Part shown: one piece after another, positions 1 through 8,784 of the stretch
How positions within the stretch are numbered: the stretch's first letter is position 1
How the letters are laid out: every line of letters starts with the position of its first letter
Source of the DNA: JBBRDU01 sp038230335
GTDB lineage: Bacteria > Verrucomicrobiota > Verrucomicrobiia > Chthoniobacterales > UBA10450
Assembly: GCA_038230335.1 (NCBI GenBank)
Contig: JBBRNL010000007.1
Location: forward strand, 1 to 64,000
DNA length: 64,000 nt
Reading direction: 5' to 3'
Program-made: the position numbers and the translations under genes
The notes under the pieces: model-generated
Database searches by the model: none
The model's input: the letters and a program-made list of their open reading frames with translations, nothing else
What the model was told of the DNA's origin: nothing

Positions 1-67
1 ATAGCTCAGTTGGTAGAGCAGCTGATTTGTAATCAGCAGGTCGTCGGTTCGAATCCGTCTGCCGGCT
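1..67 (+). tRNA. tRNA-Thr (anticodon TGT), 5' end cut off by the window edge
   Basis: The D-arm (AGCTCAGTTGGTAGAGC), an anticodon stem-loop with loop TTTGTAA (anticodon TGT, reads ACA) and the T-arm (GGTTCGAATCC) are all readable. The 3' acceptor strand TGCCGGC ends at base 66, followed by discriminator T at 67. Only the last base of the 5' acceptor strand is inside the window, so about six bases are missing. CCA is not encoded. Confidence 0.96.
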
Positions 68-393
68 CTCCCTTAAATCGCTTATTTTGAGGTTTCTGTG
101 TAGCGCTTTGGAAACTCTTGGACACTTTTCTCGCCTTTGGAGGGGCGAGGCTTACCGCGAGTAACTTGAAGGTCCTCAGCGATGAGACTGAGACGTTGTA
201 GCGATAGAGAGAGAGCGTCGCCACACAACAGGTCCTGGCGGCACCTCCGGAGGCACCGCGATCAGCGGTTGATCGAAGCCGGGTCAGCGTCGCCTTCTGT
301 GAAAATATCTTCGTGTCATGTTTGCCAGCGAGGACCATGATTTCATCGCTCATCTCATTTGAAATGCCTGGCTCTCCCTAAACGCTCGAATCT
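68..393. other. Gene-free stretch between tRNA-Thr and the first gene
   Basis: No convincing gene is seen here. An open frame on the minus strand runs into the tRNA and ends in the GFEPTT-like peptide that tRNA T-arms produce when translated, so it is not a gene. Near its right end (365-380) the stretch carries TGCCTGGCTCTCCCTA, an imperfect copy of the tRNA 3' end and its flank at 60-73 (TGCCGGCTCTCCCT), about 305 bp away. This resembles a target-site duplication left by an element that used the tRNA 3' end, but no integrase remnant is recognisable. Confidence 0.5.
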
Positions 394-3213
394 GTGCGAA
401 TCGCGATTGTTTCGGGAATTCTTTTTTTGTCCGGTGTCAGCGCATTGATTTTCGAAACTCTGTGGCTGCGGCTGAGCGGCCTCGCTTTCGGAAATTCAGT
501 TTGGGCGGCGGCTCTGATTCTTTCCAGTTTCATGGCGGGCCTTGCCTTGGGCGGCGCGATGGCCGCGAGCAAGAGCTTCCCCCGTTTGCGCCCGCTTCGC
601 TTCTACGCACTGCTCGAGCTCGTCATAGGACTGCTCGGTTGCACGATCGTGTTTGCCATTCCGGTACTCGGTCAGTGGCTGCGTCCGATTTTTCAAGCGC
701 TCTGGCATCACGATTCCGCGTTGAATGCCTTGCGCCTGTTCCTTTCGTTCCTGATTCTTGTTCTCCCGACCACGGCGATGGGTCTCACCTTGCCAGTGTT
801 GCTGGCTGATCCCATTTTGCGCCGCAGCACTTTTGCGCGCGCCGTCGGCATTCTTTATGGATGTAACACTCTGGGCGCGGTGGCCGGCGCGCTCATAGGG
901 GAGGGTTATATAATCGAAGCCGCCGGCTTGCGCGGCACCGCCTTTGTGGCGGCGGCGCTAAGCCTTGTGGCGGCGAGTTTGGCCTGGTTTTTAGCCCGAT
1001 CGAGCGCTGCAACGCAAAAGGAAGATCTTAACGAGACAAGAGCGGAACCCATTAAAAATCCTTCTGCGCTCGCTCGCTGGCGCGTGCTTCTAGTTAGTTT
1101 CGGCTCGGGGTTTGTCCTGCTCAGTCTCGAACTCGTGTGGTTCCGCTTCCTCCGCCTCTACGTCGCATCGTCGTCGACTGCTTTCGCCGTGATGCTCGCG
1201 GTCGTATTGGCTGGAATCGGGGTGGGCGGAGTCGCAGCCGGTGTGATTTACCGTCGAGCCACGCGACCGGGCGAGTCGCTTCCGATTCTGCTCCTACTCT
1301 CCTCGATTGTTACCCTTTTGTGTTATGTCTCATTCCGAATTTCGTTCCTATCGCGCCCTGATTTCTATCTCGATGCCTGGAGCGAAATAGGTCTCCTCTC
1401 GTTTTGGCTGATTTTCCCGGCCGCGTTTCTATCCGGGATTCTATTTCCTTCCGTCATGGCAGCCCTTCACGCGGGAGCAGGCGATCGAAGGAGTAGCGCG
1501 GGTCTGGCGATTTTATGTAACACGACCGGGGCAGCCTTGGGCCCGGTTCTCACAACCTTCATGCTTCTGCCGTCTCTCGGTTTCGAACGAACCCTGATTT
1601 TGAACGCGGTCGCTTACGTGTTGCTCGCCATTCTGGCAAGTCATCGCGTTTCCTGGTCGCCCTCACGCTTGTCGGGGCTAACGACATGCGCGCTCGGCCT
1701 TGTTTCCGTTGTCTTCATTTTTGCGTTCCGGCACGGCCGCGCCGAAACGCATTTCGCCCATGCTCGTCAGCCTTTTGAGGCGGACGGTTCGCACTTGATT
1801 CGAAAGATAGAGGGAAATTCCGATACCCTGCAGCTTCTGCGCCGCGACTTGTTAGGCCAGCCCTACTATTACCGTCTCTTAACAAACGCGTTCACCATGT
1901 CGGATACGCGTTACCAGAATCAGCGCTACATGCGGCTGTTCGCCTATTTACCATTAACCTTGCGGCCCGAATCGGAAAATGCGCTCCTTGTCTGTTTCGG
2001 TTGTGGCGTGACGGCCAGCGCCCTGCTCCACGATTCGCATCTCCAACATCTCGACATTGTGGATATCTCGAAAGAGGTGCTCGATCTGGCGAGTGAATAC
2101 GTCGTCCCGAATTATTCCAACCCGTTGCGCGATCCGAGGGTGACGACCTTTGTGCAGGACGGACGATTCTTCCTGCAAGCCAGCGCACGACAATACGACG
2201 TCATCACCGGTGAACCGCCGCCACCGAAGATCGCGGGCACGGTCAATCTTTACACTGAGGAATTCTTTCGCCTGATGAACTCGCGTTTAAAAGAGGGGGG
2301 CATCGCGACGTTTTGGCTACCAATCAACCAATTGAAAGTCGGGGAGGCCAAGGCCATCCTGCGCGGCTTTCATAATGCCTTCCCGAACACGTCGGTCTGG
2401 GCCAGCTCGGACTACGAATGGATCATGATGGGAATCAAAGGTCCGGGGCGGCGACTGGAACGGGAGGAAGCCCGCCGTTTTTGGAATGATCCGGCGGCAC
2501 GCCTGGATTTGGAGCGCGTTGGTATGGAAGTTCCGGAACAATTGCCGGCCTTGTTCCTCATGGATGCGCCCGAGGTTGAACGGTTGACCAGCGCTACGCT
2601 GGCGCTGACTGATCTCTTTCCCAAGCGGCTGAGCGATTCTCCGGCAGATCTGGCCGAGACGGATCGTCTCGCCATGGATTACGTGCAGGCAGCATTGGCC
2701 GAACGCCGCTTCCATTCTTCTGATTTGATGGCGCGTCTGTGGCCAGACACGGGGGATTCAATTGATCCTTACTTCGTTGTCCGAGCCACGCGATATTTGT
2801 CGGAAACTCGTGACACCAATAAAATGGAGGAGCTGGATTTATATCTTCGCAAATTTGCGGTGCGAAGTCCCGTCCTGGAAGTGCTGGGCAGTGATCCGTC
2901 GCGTGTCGCTATTGCAAAAGAAGCCGCCCGAGCGTCCGAACCGATGCCGCTCGAAGCGTTGCCTGACCTGGCCGCGGACGCGCTGGCCCGGCGCGATTTC
3001 GAAAGCGCCGCCCTGTTTCTGGAAGCGAAGCGAACGCAGGGAGTGTCGACCCGGGCCGACGTTCTGTTATTGGTCTACGCTTATTGCCTGAGCGGACACA
3101 TCGACAAGGCCGAAGCCATTGCGACTACCCTCGGTCATGACCGGACGGATCGACTGACCGACTGGATGTGGGGCAAATTGCAAGCCGAGTACGGATTCCG
3201 TCCCCCGACGTAA
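394..3213 (+). CDS. Polytopic membrane protein fused to a spermidine-synthase-like domain
   Basis: The protein has 939 aa. The start is GTG, the first start after an in-frame TAA at 379. The N-terminal half (about residues 1-450) is a series of hydrophobic segments in two blocks, of the type annotated as fused MFS/spermidine synthase. The second part is a Rossmann SAM-binding fold: a glycine-rich motif (VCFGCGVTAS, about 530-540), an acidic strand end (DIVDIS) and a C-terminal strand ending NLYTEEFF (about 616). Where true aminopropyltransferases have the catalytic DSSDP-like aspartate, this protein has TGEPPPPKIAG, so real spermidine synthase activity is doubtful. About 230 further residues are mostly helical and TPR-like. 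The substrate is unknown. An N-carbamoylputrescine amidase lies 16 kb away but not in the same operon. Confidence 0.85.
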   Translation: MRIAIVSGILFLSGVSALIFETLWLRLSGLAFGNSVWAAALILSSFMAGLALGGAMAASKSFPRLRPLRFYALLELVIGLLGCTIVFAIPVLGQWLRPIFQALWHHDSALNALRLFLSFLILVLPTTAMGLTLPVLLADPILRRSTFARAVGILYGCNTLGAVAGALIGEGYIIEAAGLRGTAFVAAALSLVAASLAWFLARSSAATQKEDLNETRAEPIKNPSALARWRVLLVSFGSGFVLLSLELVWFRFLRLYVASSSTAFAVMLAVVLAGIGVGGVAAGVIYRRATRPGESLPILLLLSSIVTLLCYVSFRISFLSRPDFYLDAWSEIGLLSFWLIFPAAFLSGILFPSVMAALHAGAGDRRSSAGLAILCNTTGAALGPVLTTFMLLPSLGFERTLILNAVAYVLLAILASHRVSWSPSRLSGLTTCALGLVSVVFIFAFRHGRAETHFAHARQPFEADGSHLIRKIEGNSDTLQLLRRDLLGQPYYYRLLTNAFTMSDTRYQNQRYMRLFAYLPLTLRPESENALLVCFGCGVTASALLHDSHLQHLDIVDISKEVLDLASEYVVPNYSNPLRDPRVTTFVQDGRFFLQASARQYDVITGEPPPPKIAGTVNLYTEEFFRLMNSRLKEGGIATFWLPINQLKVGEAKAILRGFHNAFPNTSVWASSDYEWIMMGIKGPGRRLEREEARRFWNDPAARLDLERVGMEVPEQLPALFLMDAPEVERLTSATLALTDLFPKRLSDSPADLAETDRLAMDYVQAALAERRFHSSDLMARLWPDTGDSIDPYFVVRATRYLSETRDTNKMEELDLYLRKFAVRSPVLEVLGSDPSRVAIAKEAARASEPMPLEALPDLAADALARRDFESAALFLEAKRTQGVSTRADVLLLVYAYCLSGHIDKAEAIATTLGHDRTDRLTDWMWGKLQAEYGFRPPT

Positions 3214-3227
3214 ACTGGGGCGCGGGC

Positions 3228-4550
3228 TTACAGTTGCGAACGGAACGGGAGCATCAGCCACTCGGTCGTCCGTTCCCAGAGAGATCGATTTTTGAACTGA
3301 TCGAGTGTGTATTCGCGGGCTTGCGCCACATCTTTTTCGAACATCGTTTCCATCTGGCGCCCAAATCCTTGATCATACACAACAACATCCAGTTCCTCGT
3401 TAATTTCGGACGATCGTGCATCGAGGTTGGATGAACCAAACATTGAAAAAGTTCCATCGATCACGACGCATTTTTCGTGAATCATGGTGGGCTGAAATTC
3501 GAAGATTTTTACGCCACCCTCCAGCATCCGGCCGTAGGCCGCGCGTCCGGCCGACTTGGTCATGGGCTGATCGTTATTTGGTCCTGGTAGGAGCACTTTG
3601 ACATCGACTCCGCGCTGCACCGCTTTCACTAACTGCTGCACCTGGTCGGGCGTAGGAGTGCAATAGGCATTGGTAATCCAAATACGTTTTTCCGCCGCCG
3701 TGAATCCAACCGCTTCGACCAGCGGAATTGGCGCCATCGAAAAGGAACGGGAAGTGACCACCTGAGCCTTGAGATTGCCCGCGTTTTCCAAGGCTGGGAA
3801 TTGATCAGCGCCGCCCAGCGCCTCCCCGTAGGTCTTGACCCAGTGTTCCTGGAAGGCGGCCTGCAACTCTGCGACGAGCGGTCCGGCAATGCGCATCTGC
3901 GTGTCGCGCCAATGCTCCTTATCCTGGGCGTGACCTGACCATTTCTCGGCGAAGCCAACAGCGCCGGTGAATCCGAGCTTCCCATCTATCACCAGAACAC
4001 GCCGGTGTGTTCGCCGGTTGGTCCGGTCGACCCGCAAGGAGTGCGTGGGGTGGTAGTAAGAAAATTTGCACCCGGCCTCCTTCATCTGGCGCACGTCGGA
4101 ATTATTCAGCCGCCATCCAGAACCGATGCCATCGAACAGAATTCGAACCTGAAGACCGGCCCGGGCGCGTTCGCACAAGGCATCGCGAAACTGGTGACCC
4201 ACCGGATCGGAGTAGAAAATGAAAGCTTCGAAATTGATGGTCTTGCGCGCTTCGCGAATGGCCTGCAGCATGGCGCTGAAATATTCGTCGCCGTTCTGCA
4301 ACAACTCGATCTTGTTGCCTGGCACCAGCACCGGATTACTCAGCGCCAGAGCCGAGCCGATGAATTCAGGACTGCGCACACTGAAAGTGTGCTCGAAACG
4401 ATAATCGATCGTGTGGCGTCGGATAAAAAAGAGGCAGAAAAGCAGAACCAGGACGAGGAAGAACAGAGTGAGCGCGATCCATTCGCCCACGGGCAACACC
4501 CACATCTGGTTGTTCAACCAATGGGAAGAGCGCTGGCGTTTCTTAGTCAT
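3228..4550 (-). CDS. Phospholipase D family protein, cardiolipin synthase-like
   Basis: Start taken at ATG 4550 (440 aa, MTKKRQRSS); an in-frame GTG at 4586 would add 12 residues. One membrane helix (WIALTLFFLVLVLLFCLFF) is followed by two PLD repeats. The second HKD motif is intact (HEKCVVID, followed by GSSN). The first reads HRRVLVID, so the motif lysine is replaced by arginine. Family members transfer phosphatidyl groups between phosphatidylglycerol or phosphatidylethanolamine and glycerol lipids at the inner membrane. The typical context THRRVLVIDGKLGFTGA and the paired repeats support the cardiolipin synthase type over a nuclease. It follows priA on the same strand with a 78-bp gap and converges on the previous gene. 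Confidence 0.85.
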   Translation of the reverse strand: MTKKRQRSSHWLNNQMWVLPVGEWIALTLFFLVLVLLFCLFFIRRHTIDYRFEHTFSVRSPEFIGSALALSNPVLVPGNKIELLQNGDEYFSAMLQAIREARKTINFEAFIFYSDPVGHQFRDALCERARAGLQVRILFDGIGSGWRLNNSDVRQMKEAGCKFSYYHPTHSLRVDRTNRRTHRRVLVIDGKLGFTGAVGFAEKWSGHAQDKEHWRDTQMRIAGPLVAELQAAFQEHWVKTYGEALGGADQFPALENAGNLKAQVVTSRSFSMAPIPLVEAVGFTAAEKRIWITNAYCTPTPDQVQQLVKAVQRGVDVKVLLPGPNNDQPMTKSAGRAAYGRMLEGGVKIFEFQPTMIHEKCVVIDGTFSMFGSSNLDARSSEINEELDVVVYDQGFGRQMETMFEKDVAQAREYTLDQFKNRSLWERTTEWLMLPFRSQL

Positions 4551-4628
4551 GCTTCGACAAAGCTGATTCGTTTTTGCGGGCGGCACTGCTCGGCTGCCGT
4601 TTGTCTTATCGCACCGTCGCCGCTCACA

Positions 4629-6902
4629 TTAAAGAAGTTGATACGGATCGACGTCTACCGTAACCGAGACGTCCTCGGGGAACGGAAGTTTATCCAGGGT
4701 TTCGCGAACGCGCCGACTAAGTCGCACGATGGCCTGGCCGCGCAGCAATATGTGAAAGCGATATTGACCCTGGAGCTTTTGCAGAGGTGCCGGAGTGGCT
4801 TCGCCGATCATGAATTCCGATCCCAGTTTTTCTTTGAGCCGCCGCTGCAGGGTCTGGGCCGAAAACTGGGCACGCTCTTCGTGTGCCGAACGGACGGACA
4901 TGAGAACGGCATGTTTGAAGGGCGGGAAATCGCACCGGTCGCGGAACTCGATTTCCTGCTCGAAATAACCCGCGAAGTCGTGGTGCCGGGCAAATTGGAT
5001 GGACGGACTGAAAGGCGTGAACGTCTGGACAAAGACTTCTCCCGGGGTCTCTCCGCGCCCGGCCCGCCCCGCCACTTGAGTCAGCAATTGGAAAGTCCGT
5101 TCGCCCGCGCGGAAATCCGGGAGATGCAGGGCAAGATCAGCATTGATAATTCCAACCAGAGTGACATTCGGAAAATGCAGACCTTTGGCGATCATCTGCG
5201 TGCCCACTAGAATATCGATCTTGCCAGCGCGAAAACTCAGAAGTGTTTCGCGGTAGGCTTCCTTTCTTGTCATGGAATCCGCGTCCATGCGCCGCACCAC
5301 CGCCTGCGGAAAGACCTGGGCGACGGTCGATTCCACTTTCTCCGTTCCGAACCCGGCATAAATGAGCCCATCCTTGCCGCAGGCTGGACACTTTTTCGGG
5401 ACGGCCGCGGTATGCCCACACAGATGGCAGCTTAATCGCGCAATCTGCCGATGGAACGTGAGCGCCACGCTGCAATTCGGACAAGTGCACGCCTCGCCAC
5501 AGTCACTACAAAGAAGTGACGTGGAGAAACCACGCCGATTCAGGAACAGGATCGTTTGTTCCTTTTTGGCCAGACGGTCCTCCATGGCGGCACGAAGTTT
5601 TTCCGAAAGAATTGTCATGGACTTGGCTTTGCGTTGTTCCTGTCGCAAATCGACGATTCGCATCAGCGGCATCTGACAGTCGTCCACGCGCTGGGTCAGC
5701 GTGCTCAGGACGTATTTGCCAGTGACGGCGTTATGATAACTTTCCAACGAAGGCGTCGCGGTTCCCAAGAGAACCACACACTTTTCAATCTTGCCACGCA
5801 CGACCGCGACATCGCGTGCGTGATAACGCGGCGCTTCCTCCTGCTTATAGGTCGTCTCGTGCTCTTCATCCACCACGATCAGACCAAGGTTTTTCAGAGG
5901 CGCGAAAATAGCGCTGCGCGCACCAATCACGATGCGGGCCCGGCCCGAATTGATCTTGTGCCATTCATCGTGGCGCTCGCCTTGCGACAAATGACTGTGC
6001 AATACAGCGACAAGATCCGGCCCTTCGGCAAATCGGCCCTTGAATCGTTCGACTGTCTGGGGCGTTAAGGAAATCTCCGGAACGAGCACGATGGCGCTTT
6101 TTCCCTGATTGAGTGCGATGCGGATGGCCTGCAAATAGATCTCAGTCTTGCCACTGCCGGTCACACCGTGCAGCAGAATGGGTCGCGCCTCGGCCGGAGC
6201 ATCGAGCGCTTTCGTAACGGCCGCCAGGGCCACGACCTGTTCCGGATTGATCACCAGATTAGTCGTGGTGATAAATTTTTCGTCGCCGTGCGGGTCGCGC
6301 ACGACGGCCGCCTCTTTCAACTTAGCGAAGCCGCGCTTTACCAGCGCGCGCAACGTTTGATTATCGAGGGACGTCTGGCGCAGAAGTGCGGAGGCCAGAA
6401 TGGGAGCTTTCAATTGTGCGATCGCCTCCAGAAGCTCGGCCTGCCGGGGAGCGCGCCGGCGCAGTTTCTCGATCTCGGCGGGGGCGATGTCGGATGTCGC
6501 ATGGACGAACATCTGCTTCTTCCATCCCATCTCCGCTTTCCGGACGACCTGGGGCAAGAGGCTGCGAATAACCGTCTCAATGGGGCAGCAATAATAGGAA
6601 CTCATCCACTTGCCCAACTCGAGCAGTTCACTGCTCAAGGACGGAGTTTCGCCCACGAGTGCTTCGATCTCGCGCAGCCCTTTGGCATCACTCTGGTCGA
6701 GTATGCCAACCACCGTAGCCAGGGCCGATTTGTCCCGAAAAGGCACACGCAAGCGCGAGCCGATGGCGACACGATCAGCCAGTGTTTCCGGGACGGCGTA
6801 ATCCAGTTCGCGGTGAATGGCTCGATCAATCACGACCCGGACGAAGCGGGCAGCGGGGGCCTGTGGCATTCCGGAATTTAATTGATCGGGAGGACGATGC
6901 AT
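4629..6902 (-). CDS. priA: Primosomal protein N' (replication restart helicase PriA)
   Basis: 757 aa, normal for PriA. The N-terminal DNA-binding region (RELDYAVPE) is followed by Walker A GVTGSGKTEIY (about residues 246-256), the DEEH Walker B box with the PriA-typical HETTYKQEE context, and the zinc-binding insertion with paired cysteines (CSDCGEACTCPNC ... CHLCG ... CPACG). Helicase motifs V and VI follow (GTQMIAKGLHFPNV, QVAGRAGR). The protein recognises stalled or collapsed forks and reloads the replicative helicase. ATG at 6902 is used; a second ATG 11 codons later is an alternative. Its upstream end faces the divergent lytic transglycosylase gene. Confidence 0.97.
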   Translation of the reverse strand: MHRPPDQLNSGMPQAPAARFVRVVIDRAIHRELDYAVPETLADRVAIGSRLRVPFRDKSALATVVGILDQSDAKGLREIEALVGETPSLSSELLELGKWMSSYYCCPIETVIRSLLPQVVRKAEMGWKKQMFVHATSDIAPAEIEKLRRRAPRQAELLEAIAQLKAPILASALLRQTSLDNQTLRALVKRGFAKLKEAAVVRDPHGDEKFITTTNLVINPEQVVALAAVTKALDAPAEARPILLHGVTGSGKTEIYLQAIRIALNQGKSAIVLVPEISLTPQTVERFKGRFAEGPDLVAVLHSHLSQGERHDEWHKINSGRARIVIGARSAIFAPLKNLGLIVVDEEHETTYKQEEAPRYHARDVAVVRGKIEKCVVLLGTATPSLESYHNAVTGKYVLSTLTQRVDDCQMPLMRIVDLRQEQRKAKSMTILSEKLRAAMEDRLAKKEQTILFLNRRGFSTSLLCSDCGEACTCPNCSVALTFHRQIARLSCHLCGHTAAVPKKCPACGKDGLIYAGFGTEKVESTVAQVFPQAVVRRMDADSMTRKEAYRETLLSFRAGKIDILVGTQMIAKGLHFPNVTLVGIINADLALHLPDFRAGERTFQLLTQVAGRAGRGETPGEVFVQTFTPFSPSIQFARHHDFAGYFEQEIEFRDRCDFPPFKHAVLMSVRSAHEERAQFSAQTLQRRLKEKLGSEFMIGEATPAPLQKLQGQYRFHILLRGQAIVRLSRRVRETLDKLPFPEDVSVTVDVDPYQLL

Positions 6903-6967
6903 GGATTGATGCTGGCCGTGAGCGGTTCGTTGTGGGATGTCTGTCGGGTTATCCCCCTTGCTCGAGC

Positions 6968-7564
6968 ATGATCCGATTCGCTTTTAAGTTCACGCTTTGC
7001 CTGCTGCTCGCGCTCGCTACCGGGTTTGTCTACCTCGCGATTCGATCGGGCGATCCGACTTACACGATTTATGAGTGGATGAGCCCGGCCCGATTCAAGC
7101 AACAGGATCGCCTCATTCGCGCGGTGGCCATGGAACACGACGTCGATCCCATGCTGGTCAAGGCGATCGTTTGGCGGGAGAGCCGATTTGATCCGGAGAA
7201 ATTTGGCACGGCCGGTGAGCGCGGTCTCATGCAGGTGAGCGAGAAAGCGGCCAACGAGTGGGCGCACGAAAACAAAGTGGAGGATTTTCGCGTGGAAGAA
7301 TTGTTCGACCCGAAGACAAATCTGGAAGCAGGTACGTGGTATTTGCAACGAGCCTTGAAGCATTGGGAACAGCAGCCCGACCCGATTCCGTTTGCCCTGG
7401 CCGAATACAATGCCGGCGCCAGTCGTGCGCAGCGGTGGTCGGGCGGTGCCTCTGGCATGCAAGGAGACGATTTCCTGCACAATATCGATTTCCCAGGCAC
7501 GCGAAAATACGTCGACTCGATCATCGATCGTTATCATTTCTACAAACGCCGCGGCCGGATGTAG
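6968..7564 (+). CDS. Membrane-anchored lytic transglycosylase, SLT domain
   Basis: 198 aa from ATG 6968; a longer frame upstream is the antisense of priA and was discarded. An N-terminal signal or anchor helix (FTLCLLLALATGFVYLAI) precedes an SLT goose-lysozyme-like domain. Its hallmarks are the catalytic glutamate in WRESRFDPEKFG (Glu71), the GLMQV motif (about 87-91), AEYNAG and a C-terminal YVDSIIDRYHFY helix. Such enzymes cleave the MurNAc-GlcNAc bond of peptidoglycan, leaving 1,6-anhydro ends. The short length and single domain resemble MltE-type or Slt-tail enzymes. It is divergent from priA by 65 bp and converges on the secreted protease. Confidence 0.9.
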   Translation: MIRFAFKFTLCLLLALATGFVYLAIRSGDPTYTIYEWMSPARFKQQDRLIRAVAMEHDVDPMLVKAIVWRESRFDPEKFGTAGERGLMQVSEKAANEWAHENKVEDFRVEELFDPKTNLEAGTWYLQRALKHWEQQPDPIPFALAEYNAGASRAQRWSGGASGMQGDDFLHNIDFPGTRKYVDSIIDRYHFYKRRGRM

Positions 7565-7572
7565 CGGACGCC

Positions 7573-8682
7573 TCAGGGCCGCGTCACGCGGAGTCGGGCG
7601 AAGAGGGCAGATGAAGCCCCGACATCAATCTTCGCCTTGATCGTCTGGACATCGCCCGTCGTCGGCCCGGGCTCGTCCTGCGTCATAGCGGTGGACCAGG
7701 CGATGAGGTCGTTCGATTGCTCGACCGTGTAGGTCAACTCGCTCGGTGGCACGAGAAGCTTTTCGTAGGTGAGTGTCAGAAAATTTCCTTCGCGACCAAC
7801 CTGCGGATCAGCAATCACGCTGCAAATCCAGGCGAGTTCGGAAGAGATTCGGCTGCCGTAAAATCCAGTAGGAACGGGTGCGTTTCCTCCGATCTGAGTG
7901 AAGTTGACGCCATCGAATGTGTAGAAGCCGCGCGCATCAAAAATGGCTGCGGTGAATTGCGTCAGTGGATCTGGCGCAGTGTAAAGATCATCAACCGCGT
8001 AATTGATGGCCGCGAGTTTCCAGGCGCCATCACTATTGTCCTTCACGAACATCGATCCGCCCGAATCGCCGGAGGACAGGTGGGACTCGTTCGGATGATC
8101 GCCCGGCAGAACGTGTTGATCGAATGTGGCGTTGAGCAAATCGTGCCCGTTGTAGGGCACGATGTCGGTCACGTCATTTTCTCCCCAGCGCTGGGCGCCA
8201 TCCTCGGCTCCCCATTTCCAGCCCCGCGGGCTGCCCTCCAGCACCACCACATCACCGCGCTGGGTACCGCGCCCGATCACGACCATATGTTGGGAGAGTT
8301 CATCGCGCCTGGAATAAAGTGGGGCAAAGGAGGCAAACGCTTCGTTTACCTGCCAGATCAGCAAATCGCTGCCCGCGAGAGAAAAGGAACGTACGATTGT
8401 GTAGGTCGATCCCTGAAATCTAAAATTCGTTCCGGCCTGGCCAATGTGCGCCGCGCTGACGAAGAAATGCGGAGCAATGGGAGTTCCAAGCAACCCACCC
8501 CAGAGGCCCTCATATTGCCATCCGCTCCCGGCCAGACTGCCAACGGGTGCCGCCGTATTCACACCCGGAACACCCGTGTCTAACAAAATGACGGCGCGAG
8601 AGGGGCTCGAAACGAGCAACCAAATGGCGGCTGCCGTAATTCCGCATCCTCTTTTGAGCATCGTAGGCAGATTCACATTCAT
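7573..8682 (-). CDS. Secreted trypsin-like serine protease
   Basis: 369 aa from ATG 8682; the frame extends further upstream but only as antisense to polX. A signal peptide (MLKRGCGITAAAIWLLVSSP SRA) leads into a chymotrypsin-fold domain with the full triad: His79 in SAAHIG, Asp106 in SDLLIW and Ser207 in GDSGGS. The stretch NESHLSSGDSGG is typical of secreted trypsin-like proteins of Verrucomicrobiota and Planctomycetes. The C-terminal 80 residues form a separate beta-rich segment (YTVEQSNDLIAWS ... FARLRVTRP), like the tails of many exported proteins in these phyla. Substrate unknown. Confidence 0.85.
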   Translation of the reverse strand: MNVNLPTMLKRGCGITAAAIWLLVSSPSRAVILLDTGVPGVNTAAPVGSLAGSGWQYEGLWGGLLGTPIAPHFFVSAAHIGQAGTNFRFQGSTYTIVRSFSLAGSDLLIWQVNEAFASFAPLYSRRDELSQHMVVIGRGTQRGDVVVLEGSPRGWKWGAEDGAQRWGENDVTDIVPYNGHDLLNATFDQHVLPGDHPNESHLSSGDSGGSMFVKDNSDGAWKLAAINYAVDDLYTAPDPLTQFTAAIFDARGFYTFDGVNFTQIGGNAPVPTGFYGSRISSELAWICSVIADPQVGREGNFLTLTYEKLLVPPSELTYTVEQSNDLIAWSTAMTQDEPGPTTGDVQTIKAKIDVGASSALFARLRVTRP

Positions 8683-8784
8683 TCGCGCTGGCGAGTTGGA
8701 ATGATACGATAGAACGTCTCGTTTGGCCACAGTCTCCGGCGAGAGATCGATCGATGCGCGATCCGCACTTGGAACCTTTAAAGA

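Noticed and set aside
33..353. 106-codon open frame on the minus strand across the tRNA
   Set aside because: It includes the tRNA T-arm and anticodon arm in translation (GFEPTT-type peptide) and has no family signal.
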